Below the pieces are notes generated by a model. The model made no database searches, was not told where the DNA came from, and worked only from the letters and a program-made list of their open reading frames with translations. A stretch of DNA of 64,000 nt, taken from contig NC_066584.1 in assembly GCF_024323335.1 (NCBI RefSeq), positions 234,872,994 to 234,936,993 of the forward strand, in the 5' to 3' direction. Each line of letters starts with the position of its first letter. Position 1 is the stretch's first letter. Below are positions 42,804-53,571 of this stretch, piece after piece. The stretch comes from Lathyrus oleraceus. Taxonomy: Eukaryota; Streptophyta; Magnoliopsida; Fabales; Fabaceae. Made by a program: the position numbers and the translations under genes.

Positions 42804-45800
42804 TTGTACAGGTTACTTAAACCCGTTGAACACAATGACATCATGCCATCTCCCAACTTTGAACATTCTGTATTCGAAGCTGAAGAGGAAGAGTGGGATG
42901 AGATTCCAGAAGAGGTTACCCGCCAGTTTGAAAATGAAGAAGACACTATTCAGCCATACAAGGAGCCTTTGGAAACAGTCAACTTGGGTTCGGAAGAAAA
43001 TGTGAAAGAAGTCAAAATTGGAGCATTGTTATCCCCACAGGTCAAGGAGCAATTGATCAGCCTGTTGAAAGAGTATGTAGATGTGTTTGCTTGGTCTTAT
43101 CAAGATATGCCTGGTCTCGACACTGACATCGTAGAGCACAAGCTACCTTTGAAGCCAGAATGTCCACCGGTCAAACAGAAATTAAGAAGAACACATCCAG
43201 ATATGGCCGTCAAAATTAAAGAAGAAGTTCTGAAGCAAATAGATGCTGGTTTTCTTGCCACTTCAGTGTATCCAGAGTGGATAGAAAATATTGTGCCAGT
43301 TCCTAAGAAGGACGGGAAGGTACGAATGTGTGTGGACTATCGTGACTTAAATAGAGCAAGCCCAAAGGATGATTTCCCCCTGCCTCACATTGACATGTTG
43401 GTAGACAATACAACAAAGTTTGACATATTCTCTTTCATGGACGGATTCTCCGGGTATAACCAGATCAAAATGGCACCCGAAGACATGGAAAAAACTACAT
43501 TCATAACACCATGGGGAACATTCTGTTATCAAGTGATGCCGTTTGGGTTGAAGAACGCAGGTGCTACTTACCAGCGAGCCATGACAACGCTCTTTCACGA
43601 CATGATGCACAAAGAGATTGAGGTTTATGTGGATGACATGATCGCGAAGTCTCGTTCAGAAGAAGGTCACTTAGTAGATCTATTGAAGCTGTTTCAACGA
43701 TTGAGGAAGTTCTGTCTTCGCCTCAATCCGAACAAATGCACATTTGGCGTCAGGTCAGGTAAACTCTTGGGCTTCATTGTCGGCCAAAAAGGCATTGAAG
43801 TTGATCCAGATAAAGTAAAAGCTATCCAAGAGATGCCCGCACCAAAAACAGAAAGGCAAGTGAGAGGTTTTCTAGGACAATTGAATTACATATCCCGGTT
43901 TATTTCTCACATGACTGCCACTTGTGAACCTATCTTCAAATTGCTGAGAAAGAGTCAGAATTGTGTTTGGACAGAGGATTGTCAGAAAGCATTTGACAGT
44001 ATCAAAGAGTACCTCATGGAGCCTCCTATCTTGTTACCACCTGTTGCTGGAAGACCGTTGGTTATGTATTTGACAGTGCTTGAGAATTCTATGGGCTGTA
44101 TTCTGGGTCAACAAGACGAAACTGGAAAGAAAGAGCATGCCATTTACTACTTAAGCAAGAAATTTACTGACTGTGAATCACGATACTCCTTACTCGAGAA
44201 GACATGTTGTGCATTGGCTTGGGCTGCTAAGAGATTGAGGCAGTATATGTTAAGTCACACCACTTGGTTGATATCCAAAATGGATCCAATCAAGTACATT
44301 TTTGAGAAGCCTGCACTCACTGGTAAGATTGCAAGATGGCAGATGCTGTTATCAGAATACGACATTGAGTATCATACCCAGAAAGTTATCAAGAGCAGTG
44401 TGTTGGCTGAGTACCTTGCTCACCAACCCGTTGAAGATCACGATGATAATGAGGATGAGTTTCCTGATGAAGATGTCATGTTCCTAAAATCCAGAGATTG
44501 TAAAGAGCCACTTCCTGAAGAAGGACCTGAACCAGATTCTCAATGGGGTTTAGTATTTGATGGAGCTTCCAACGTTTATGGACATGGAGTAGGTGCAGTC
44601 ATTATCACTCCAGAAGGTTCTCATATTCCTTTCACGGCAAGAATTTGCTTTGAATGTACAAACAACATTGCTGAATATGAAGCCTGTATCATGGGTCTTG
44701 AAGAAGCCATTGACCTCCGCATCAAAAATCTTACTGTTTATGGTGACTCAGCGTTAGTTATCAATCAGATCAAAGGAGAATGGGAAACACGCCACCCTAG
44801 CTTGATCCCATACAAAGACTATGCAAGAGGATTGTTGACTTTCTTCACCAAGGTTGAATTGCATCACATTCCTCGGGATGAGAATCATATGGCGGATGCT
44901 CTAGCTACGTTGTCTTCAATGTATCAAGTGGGTTTTCCAAACGAGGTACCCAGAATTGTGATCAAGCGACTTGATAGACCAGCACATGTGTTTACAGCTG
45001 AGGCCAGTTTTGATGATAAACCATGGTACCACGATATCAAGCATTTCCTTCAGACTCAGGAGTATCCTCTTGGAGCAACAGAAAAAGATAAAAAGACTTT
45101 GAGAAGATTGTCAGGCAGTTTCTTCCTTAATCAGAATGTGCTCTATAAGAGGAATTATGACATGGTCTTACTCAGATGTGTTGACAAAAAGGAAGCAGAA
45201 ATGTTGATGAAAGAAGTTCACGAAGGGTCCTTTGGTACTCATGCAAACGGCCACTCTATGTCAAGAAAGATGTTGAGAGCTGGTTACTACTAGTTGACCA
45301 TGGAATCAGATTGCTACAAATTTGTAAAGAAGTGTCACAAATGTCAGATCTACGCTGATAAGGTTCATGTACCACCAACCTTTTTGAATGTGATTTCTGC
45401 TCCTTGGCCATTCTCAATGTGGGGCATTGACATGATCGGTATGATTGAACCCAAAGCTTCCAACGGACACCGTTTCATTCTCGTGGCAATTGATTACTTC
45501 ACCAAATGGGTGGAAGCAGCTTCGTATGCAAAGGTGACAAAGCAAGTGGTGGTCAGATTCATCAAAAATAATCTCATTTGCCGATATGGCATTCCAAACA
45601 AGATCATCACTGACAATGGCTCCAATCTGAACAACAAAATGATGGATGAATTATGTGAAAGTTTCAGGATCGAGCATCACAACTCTTCTCCTTACCGTCC
45701 CAAGATGAATGGGGCAGTTGAAGCTGCAAATAAGAATATCAAGAAGATCATTCAAAAGATGGTTGTTACCTACAAAGATTGGCATGAAATGCTGCCTTTT

Positions 45801-46271
45801 GCACTACACGGATATAGAACATCAGTCCGTACTTCAACTAGGGCAACCCCATTTTCACTTGTATACGGTATGGAAGTTGTGTTACCGATAGAGGTTGAAA
45901 TTCCATTAATGAGGATACTAAGGGAAACTCAGTTGTCAGAGGCTGAATGGTGTCAAAGCAGATACGATCAGTTGAATTTGATTGAAGAAAAAAGAATGAC
46001 TGCCTTGTGCCATGGACAGTTATATCAAAAGAGAATGAAGCAGGCATTTGATAGGAAGGTTAAGCCGAGAGAATTCAAAGAGGGTGACCTTGTGCTCAAG
46101 AAGATGATACTATTTCACAATGATTCTAGGGGCAAGTGGACTCCTAACTATGAAGGACCCTATGTTGTCAAGAAAGCCTTCTCAGGCGGTGCTTTAATTC
46201 TTACAAACATGGATGGTGAAGAGCTTCCACGTCCCGTGAATACAGATGCAGTCAAGAAATACTTCGCCTAA
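42804..46271 (+). pseudogene. pol: Ogre-2 pol: RT, two RNase H domains, integrase; one stop
   Basis: First frame 42804-45293 (829 codons, opens with a non-ATG codon). RT: CVDYRDLNRASPKDDFPLP, catalytic Asp213 (FMDG) and YVDD at 275-278. RNase H 1 (about 418-540): the catalytic Asp position reads YLTVLENSMG, so the first acidic residue is missing. RNase H 2 (about 581-710): Asp586 (FDGAS), Glu624 (NIAEYEA), Asp648 (YGDSA), Asp698 (HMADAL), all four acidic residues present; this is the additional RNase H of Tat/Ogre elements. Integrase: the His pair of the zinc finger is at the frame's end, then TAG (45291-45293, where Trp is expected) splits it from the Cys pair CHKC. The second frame (45294-46271) has Asp46 (GIDMIG), Asp107 (TDNGS) and Glu143 (GAVEAANK), spaced DD35E. 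A single substitution disables an otherwise complete pol. Confidence 0.9.
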
Positions 46272-46292
46272 AAAATGAAAAGAACAGCTCGC

Positions 46293-46440
46293 TAAGTTGA
46301 AAACCCGAAAGGGCGACTTAGGCAAAAATGAGCGTCTCGGTGGACTGAAAACCTGAAAGGGCGGTCCAAGCAGAAATTAGAGACATAAAAAACAAAGAGA
46401 ATATTATCCCGGTAGATTGAAAACCCGAAAGGGCAATCTA
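46293..46440 (+). repeat. Post-integrase GAAA-tetraloop hairpins of Ogre-2
   Basis: Three units, 22 bp after the integrase stop. TAAGT (46293-46297)/ACTTA (46316-46320); TGGAC (46341-46345)/GTCCA (46364-46368); TAGAT (46413-46417)/ATCTA (46436-46440). Each encloses TGAAAA, then CC(C/T)-GAAA-GGG, then C(G/A). The outer stems are entirely different but each perfectly paired. Confidence 0.8.
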
Positions 46441-46455
46441 GGCAAAAGTTAGGGA

Positions 46456-46950
46456 TTTCAGGCAAGTAACTGCATAACAGAGATAAGATCATTGAAGTAT
46501 CAGAATATTTTCAACAGTTCTCCAACTTTCTCAAGGCTGCAATACAGGTCAAAAGTGGAAGACAGAATGATGTCATTGTAGTTCAACGTACCCTTTTTCC
46601 ACGAAATTACCATTTTCCAAATTTGTAAAGATCTATGGAATCACGATGTTGGCTGATTACCATCCTATCAAATCAATTTGAGCCTTTCTATATTTCTTGG
46701 CACTCTTAATTTTCATTTCAATTTATGAAAGTTCTTTTACTTTGACAGATATGTTTTGAAACAAAAGTTTTGAATTAAAAACAGTTTTTGAAAAAATATA
46801 AGATTATTTATTTTGATTTGTGGACATCAATAAAAGGATTGAGACATGTGGTCCCAGTAATTCTGAAATCATGTGATTCCAACTAGACATGTTCATATTA
46901 CTATCCTTATATGTATATGATGAAAAAATCTCCACAGGTGTCTTGGCAGT
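46456..46950 (+). other. Ogre-2 3' UTR, unique part
   Basis: AT-rich, no ORF or repeat that I can support. Confidence 0.6.
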
Positions 46951-48030
46951 AATATTTCTCCAGCAGAGGTTGTGATTCTGGATATCCCCAGCTATGCTTC
47001 CTAGTTTTCCTCAAGAGATCATGCAAGAAATATTTCAAGAAGTTTATTCCCTTCACTTGGGGCATGAAGACTCCCCAGTTAATTGATCATGAAGACTCCC
47101 CAGTTAATTGATCATGAAGACTCCCCGGTTAATTGATCATGAAGACTTTGATCCAGGTTTTAAGTTACAGATTTGGCCTATGGGATTACTACAGGTATTT
47201 CCCCAGTAATTTATTAAGGAGGGATCAACAATGTCCCCAGCAGAGGATGAGAAGGAAGATTTGATTTCCCTGAGCAGGAGTAATACAGAGGTCTCCATCC
47301 CTCAGCGAGTGAAGAAAGTTGATATTCAGAAACTACAGGAATCTTCTGTTGTTCTCTGTCCATTCAATAGAAGGATATGTCTCCTCCTCAGTAATGTTTT
47401 GTAGTAAAAGAAGAGTGTGTTATGCATTTTAAGCAAATTCAAGAATTGCAGGATTTCTCTTGAATTCTCATTTATATTCAAAGGTCAGACATCACTGTTC
47501 CCCGGCAGAGTCTCCTAGAGGAAAGATCTCGTAACCAGATATCAGACACCATAATCCCCTGCAGAGTCTTCAGATACAGAAAGTCTCCATGATAATTAAA
47601 GCAAAAAAATCAAGGATAGACTTCCCCTATATTCTTATTCCCTAGAAAGATACCACCTATCCCCAGCGGACTTTATCCCCAGCGGAGTCTTCCAGAAGAA
47701 TAATCCCTTCTGCATTATCAGCAAATTCAAGAATTGCAGGACTTCTCTTACAATATCATCTTATTTCCAGAGGATAACACCTTGTATCCCCAGCGGAGTC
47801 CTCAGAAAGGTCCAATCCTCATATGCCTCACAAATTCAAGAACCACAGGGAATCTCCTGCATTTTTGAAGTAGAAGGCATCTCCATTCTTCTACGGAATC
47901 CTCAGCAGAGACAGACTTTTAAAGAAACCTGGATATGGTGCTCTTGTGCCAATTCCCCAGCAAGTCTTTGTACTACTCCCTAGCGAGTCTCAGTGCAAAT
48001 CTCCAGCAAGTCCTTATGCAGCTGTTAACA
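46951..48030 (+). repeat. PBS-complementary motif array of Ogre-2
   Basis: About fifteen variants of TCCCCAGCAGAGTC. One-mismatch copies: TCCCCGGCAGAGTC (47499-47512), TCCCCTGCAGAGTC (47555-47568), TCCCCAGCGGAGTC (47676-47689 and 47787-47800). A 26-bp unit containing GAAGACTCCCC(A/G)GTTAATTG is tandemly triplicated at about 47065-47145. Confidence 0.78.
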
Positions 48031-48429
48031 TTTTTAGTTATTCCTAGTTTTGTTTGTCCATCATGCATTCATTACTAAATATTCATGCATATCTATGACA
48101 TATCATGCTTGCATTCATATGCACCTTGTTTCCTTGTTTATATTGTGGGTTGAGTCAATCTCTCCATATAGAGTATCCTCATAAGCAGCAAAATACCTTT
48201 TATTGGTCATGTTCCCCACAAAGATCTATGCCTCGTAGAAGATGGTTGTTTCAGTTGTAAATCCTGATGAGTTCATTCCTCTTCAGTTGAAGTCTTGTTT
48301 GACCGTTTCATTCTAGTTCTATCCTAGTTTGAACCTCGTGTCTCCAGATAAAGCTCAGAAATTGCCAGTAAAAGAAGGCAACAATATAGTCTTTGTGACT
48401 CTCATTCAGTAAAACAGACATGACAGATA

Positions 48430-49530
48430 TTGTGTCCAAGTCCTTTATGCCTTCATCTTTGAGTTGGTACCCGTTACAAACTTGAGTTACCTACATCCAT
48501 GAGTGGTAACCTTTGTTATCCCTCGGATAAATTAATTACTATCTCCATCTATGAGTTGATAACATCCTCACAGAAAGTTCCATGGTTCTACCTGCAACTT
48601 TGAGCTGGTAGCGTGCTTTCGTCTTTGAGTTTAGCACAGATTCCTTTTGATTCCACCTTCGTCTTTGAGTTGGTGAAGTACCTGCAACTTTGAGCTGGTA
48701 ATATGCATTCATCTTTGAGTTCGCACATTTTCCTGTGATTCCATCTTCGTCTTTGAGTTGATGGAGTACCTTCATCTATGAGTAGGGTATGTTTGATCCT
48801 TGTTGAACTGATAGTGTGTTTTCATCTTTGAGTCTGCACAGATAACTTCTGATTCCATCTTCGTCTTTGAGTTGATGGAGTACCTTCATCTATGAGTTAG
48901 GTACATTTTGTCCTTCCACCGTCATCTTTGAGTCGGTAATGATAAACATCTCCAGGAAAATATGTTCTAAATTCTTTTAAACACCTTTGTCAATGAATCG
49001 GTGGTTGCCTTCAACTTTGAGTCGGCATTTCTCTGTCTACCTCATCAATGAGTTGGTAGTGTGCATTCAACTGTAAGTCTGCACAATGATCCTTAGATCT
49101 GATTCTTCATCTACACCATCATCAATGAGTTGGAATTTGATTTCCCTAGCAGTGTTATTATCAATCTTTTGAAGCTTGCCTTCAACTTTGAGTTGGCATG
49201 TCCTGTTTACCTCATCAATGAGTGGGTAGTGAGCTGTCAACCATGAGTCAACGCAGTTCGATTCTTATTATGCCCTTGTTATACCTTCATCCTTGAGTTG
49301 GTATTCATCTTTTCTGTTACCTCCATCTTTGAGTTGGTAATGTACTGTCACATCAGTACTCTTGTTATATTGATCTTTTCCCACTTTCATCTATGAGATA
49401 GTGATGTATCGTCATGCATTGAGTCGATATCTCTTTTCCTCCTATTTTCCATCTATGAATAGGTAGTGAATCTTCCCCAGCTGAGTGTTCTCAGTGTTTA
49501 CCTTCATGCATTGAGTCGGTGTATGTCCTT
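48430..49530 (+). repeat. Variable-stem hairpin array with TTTGAGT loop
   Basis: About 30 units, stem - T(T/G)C(A/G)(T/A)CTTTGAGT - stem. Examples: CTACC (48588-48592)/GGTAG (48607-48611); GTGCT (48613-48617)/AGCAC (48633-48637); TCCATC (48740-48745)/GATGGA (48760-48765); TGTG (48815-48818)/CACA (48837-48840); GTACC (48880-48884)/GGTAC (48900-48904); TGCC (49006-49009)/GGCA (49024-49027); TGTGCA (49060-49065)/TGCACA (49080-49085). Confidence 0.88.
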
Positions 49531-49674
49531 CCCCAGTAGAGTTTGCACTCCTGTGTCTCTGTGTCTGTCTGTCTTTTGCATCATGCATACATGCATTTAC
49601 GATCAAATTTTGTGGCGTTTGTCATATTTAATTACCTTACGCCATTCGATAGCCTCCGGCTATCTGGCCTAAGT

Positions 49675-49692
49675 TAATTAAATAGGGGCATC
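49675..49692 (+). promoter_or_regulatory. Ogre-2 polypurine tract
   Basis: TTAATTAAATAGGGGCATC abuts the 3' LTR, same core as in Ogre-1. Confidence 0.85.
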
Positions 49693-51328
49693 TGTCGCAC
49701 CCCAAAATTTGACTTTGGTTTTGTTGACCACATCTTGATTAATCTCGTTGTCTCGTATTCATCTCAATTTCTTAAACTTCGCGTGACAACTAGTTTGATT
49801 AGGTTTTGTGTGTTTTCGTTGCTTACCGTGTTGTATTTCGTTGTTTTAGCAAAACCTGGCCGATATCGTTGCCTCGTATTTATCTCGCTTATCTCTGTTG
49901 TACGTGGCATCGCTTCGATTAGGTTTTGTGCGTTTTTATCTATTTAATTGTTTGTTTGTCGGTATTTTGACTGTATTTCGAATATATTAGAGTTTTCGTA
50001 TTGTCTGATTATTTGCGATTGTGTTTGCCAGCGTTTTTCGTGATGTCGTGTTGATTTTATTATTGCCTAGGGTTGTTTATTTAATTACGTGTTGTGCCAT
50101 GTGATTTAATCGAGTCTGTTTGAGTCGTGTTGTTGATTTTACTGGTTTACCGGTTTACTGGTTTATTGGTTTTATCAATTTGTCTGTTTTGCTGTGCAAA
50201 TTGTCATCGTTTTTATCGCGTTCGTGTCGCTCGATTTTATTGTATTTTAATCGTGTGCCGTTTAATATTATTTATGCTTAATATTAATTGTGTTTAGTTG
50301 TTAATTAGTTTATTTAATTAGGATTAATATTATATTAGTTTATTATTATTATTATTATATAATATATAAATTATATTATTAATTTATGTTAGATATTTTT
50401 TAGGTTTCTTATTGTTTAAGTAATCTAAATATATATTATTAATTTATGTTAGATATTTTTTAGGTTTCTTATTGTTTAAGTAATCTAAATATATATTATT
50501 AATTTATGTTAGATATTTTTTAGATTTCTTATTGTTTAAGTAATCTAAATATATATTATTAATTTATGTTAGATATTTTTTTAGGTTTCTTATTGTTTAA
50601 GTAATCTAAATATATATTATTAATTTATGTTAGATATTTTTTAGGTTTCTTATTGTTTAAGTAATCTAAATATATATTAATAATTTATGTTAGATATTTT
50701 TTAGGTTTCTTATTGTTTAAGTAATCCAAATATATATATATATAGATGTGGTTAGTAAGAAAAGAAAGAAAAAGAGGAGGTGGATCAGTAAGGAAAAAAC
50801 GTGTGGTGAGAGAAACAGAGAATTGAAAAGAAATATTTTTCCAAAAGCATTACCGTATTTTCACTTGTTCTTCATTTTCGGTAACCCAAAATCGTCCCGA
50901 TTATTCACCGAAACACAAAACCGATTTCATATCTTTGAAGTTCGTTGAGTCCAGGTCACAAATATCCAAGGTTCATTTCATTCCGGCGTCGTTTCACCGA
51001 TCAAAAGCGACGTTGAAGTCAGGTACTCACGAAGGCAGCCAGCACTGCGTCGGTGACGGTTTCCAGCTTTCGGTCGATCATTTGGACGATCAGAAGTTCA
51101 TCTTCTTCACACAAGGTAATATTCTTCACTTATCTCTGAAATCGGAGCCAGCACTGCGTCGGTGACGGTTTCCAGCTTTCGGTCGATCATTTGGACGATC
51201 AGAAGTTCATCCTCTTCACACAAGGTAATATTCTTCACTTATCTCTGAAATCGGCAAAGTTTCGGCTTGCCGACATGTGTTTTAATATATTATATTATCT
51301 ATCTATATATATATATATATATAATATA

Positions 51329-51368
<40 letters not shown>

Positions 51369-52373
51369 TTTTGTTTACTAAATATTGTTTATCTTTTATT
51401 ATTATTTTGCATATATGTTTTATTTAAATGTTAGTTAAATTAATTATTTGTTTAAATGTTTATTTTAATTAAATGTTTATTTATATCAAATGTTTATTTT
51501 GTCTAAAGTAAATGTTTATATTGTTTCTTATATTTGTTTATGTTGTTACTAACCGTTTCGTTTCAGTTTCAGCTCGATTAACTCCACTAACTATTCGTAA
51601 TACTAACTATTCATAGCTAACTGTGTTGTAATAATTTACTTTCTCGCATTTTTTATTTTCTGTATTGTGTGTTTAATCATATTGTTCACGTTTTATGTTA
51701 AAAAATCGAAAAATCCAAAAAAGAGAAACCCGATGCGATTCCAACGGTCGTCGTTTAAGAAACCCTTTTCACACACTCACAAGCTTACTCTTGGGCTTCC
51801 TTATAATGAGCCCATTTATGTATTGTTTCAGGGTTTAGGCTCATTCAAATCTTTTGCCAGCTTTGACTTTTCAGTTTAAAAACATTTTCAAAAGGACGTG
51901 TCAGTCTCGAAGCCTCCCGCCTAGGTCGAGCAAGAGATGGCAAGACACGCCAATCTAAAATCAACAAAACAGACTTTCCCCTTTTCTTTTGGGAGAACTA
52001 CGTGGATTCTGATTTCTCCATTACGCCTTGGAGATACGTAGGCATGAAGTCTACGACTTTATCGAGTCCAAAAACAATAAAATCAAGTTCTTTTCTCATC
52101 TCCCCAATCAAACGATCAAAGCGAAAAAAGCAAAGCATTCACATAAACAGAAGCAAAAAGGTTCCTGTGGAGTACCACAGATGTAGAGGGTGTTAATACC
52201 TTCCTTTCGCATAACCAACCCCCGAACCCGTAACTCTAAAGGGATTTATCGTTATTTTTCCCTTCCTCTTTTTGGATAAAATAAAAGACGGTGGCGACTC
52301 TTGCATTTAAAATATTTTTCAAACGGGTTAAGTTCAATCAATACTTAATCTCGTGAAAAATCCCGCCGCGACA
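49693..52373 (+). repeat. Ogre-2 3' LTR
   Basis: 2681 bp. Same ends and internal repeats as the 5' copy; shorter mainly in the TA tract. Scattered substitutions, about 1% by eye. Confidence 0.92.
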
Positions 52374-52378
52374 CCCCG
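52374..52378. repeat. Target-site duplication of Ogre-2, right copy (CCCCG)
   Basis: Identical to 36593-36597. Confidence 0.88.
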
Positions 52379-52954
52379 GGGAATTACTCGGTTTGAATTC
52401 ACCGTCCGGGATTAAGCACATTCAAAGCAATTTTGACTATTTTCCTGCGCAAGTCATCTGCAAAAGCCACCATTACATTTAGATGCAATATGTTTCCTCA
52501 AGAATTCAGACATCTTTTGCAAACAAACTGATAAATGAAAAGTAAAGAGGCTTTTTAACTGAATTATTCGACTTTTGTTGGTTGAAAAATTTGTGCCAGG
52601 AATAGGCGAGTACATCAGGAAGCTGATCCCTGGAAAGAGGAGATCGCTATAAATTGAAAAAGAGAAATTATCCTAATGGCAATATGGAAACGAGGTCCCA
52701 CCGAGTTTCGACTCTGTTACGGCTCATATGTCCTCAAGACGTTCTTCTCATCTTGCTTTCTGAAGTGGGTGATTAGTTGATCTTTTACCTTCGAAGATTG
52801 CCGGATTGAATGAAACGGTGATATAACACAGGTGAACTCAGGTTGGAGTCATTCGCTTATTCCCTAACTTTTGCGTGGACCGCCCTTTTGGGTTTTCGAT
52901 CCACCGGGATACCCTTTTTGCCTGAGCCGCCCTTTTGGGTTTTCGACTCACCGA
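52374..52954 (-). mobile_element. Element 3 3' UTR (second part), ending near its integrase
   Basis: Starts with the second CCCCG copy. On the minus strand the far end (52870-52950) has two post-integrase hairpins: GTGGA/TCCAC (52875-52904) and TGAGT/GCTCA (52923-52950), enclosing GAAAACCCAAAAGGGC. This marks the integrase-proximal end of the UTR. It is cut by element 4 at 52955, so the coding part of element 3 lies outside the window. Confidence 0.75.
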
Positions 52955-53188
52955 TGTCGCACCTCAAAAAAAGAGATAATGCGATCCCTCGTGATGGAAC
53001 ACGGAAAAAATGTTGTTCGAACAGAGTCGCCACCGAACTTTACTCAACGGGAACCTTTTAGTTTGATTTTGCTATTTGACTGTTAATTGACTGTTATTTG
53101 CTTGCTTCGAGTGATTAGAATTGATGATAGATGTGGATGAAGACCTCAGGAGGGGGAAATGGGAGGTTTTTTATTAGTGTGCTCACGA

Positions 53189-53251
53189 AGATACAACAAT
53201 CTCCTGCCTATGTATCCTTATGGTGCAATAAGGAAATCAGAGCATTCATAG
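53189..53251 (-). other. LTR two-hairpin module of element 4 with changed outer stem
   Basis: CTATG (53208-53212) pairs with CATAG (53247-53251), where other elements have CTACG/CGTAG. Inner TCCTTAT (53215-53221)/ATAAGGA (53228-53234). Second hairpin AGAT (53189-53192)/ATCT (53199-53202). Confidence 0.7.
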
Positions 53252-53571
53252 TTCGGGCTACTACGAATATTTGGTGGGTTTTGTTTTGATGAACGACTGT
53301 GTAGGTCGGCGTTCTAACGGCTAAACACTGGCTTGTCTACTCTCGGTGGAGGCTCTAGCACTGGTTTGTTGTGCGCATTAGAAAGGATTGACAGTGTTCT
53401 GTTGAAAGGGTTTTGGTCACGCGGGGATGACAAGTTGATTTGATGTGTTTGGGTGTTTTGGTTTGGTTTCGATCGCGCGAGGCGAGAAGTTAGGTTTAAT
53501 GTTGGAGATGTTTTTGGAGAACGACGAAAGATTGAGCAATGTCGTGTACACCAATCGTCCAATTCTTTCGA

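Larger units (their letters stand above)
36598..52373 (+). mobile_element. Ogre-2: Ogre-type Ty3/gypsy retrotransposon lacking most of gag and protease
   Basis: 15.8 kb between CCCCG duplications. The order is 5' LTR (36598-39415), PBS (39419-39436), leader, ORF1 (40044-41647, one frameshift), gag N-terminal remnant (41884-42528, one stop), spacer, RT-RNaseH-RNaseH-integrase (42804-46271, one stop), a 3.4-kb 3' UTR with three kinds of repeats, polypurine tract and 3' LTR (49693-52373). The LTRs are very similar outside their TA-repeat parts. It is inserted in the 3' UTR of element 3. With Ogre-1 it represents two subfamilies: LTR sequences differ strongly but PBS, integrase end and post-integrase hairpins are shared. 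Confidence 0.9.

Noticed and set aside
46292..46492. Minus-strand 66-aa frame with repeated CPFGFS-like motifs
   Set aside because: Shadow of the post-integrase hairpin repeats; the recurring motif is the translated CCCGAAAGGG core.
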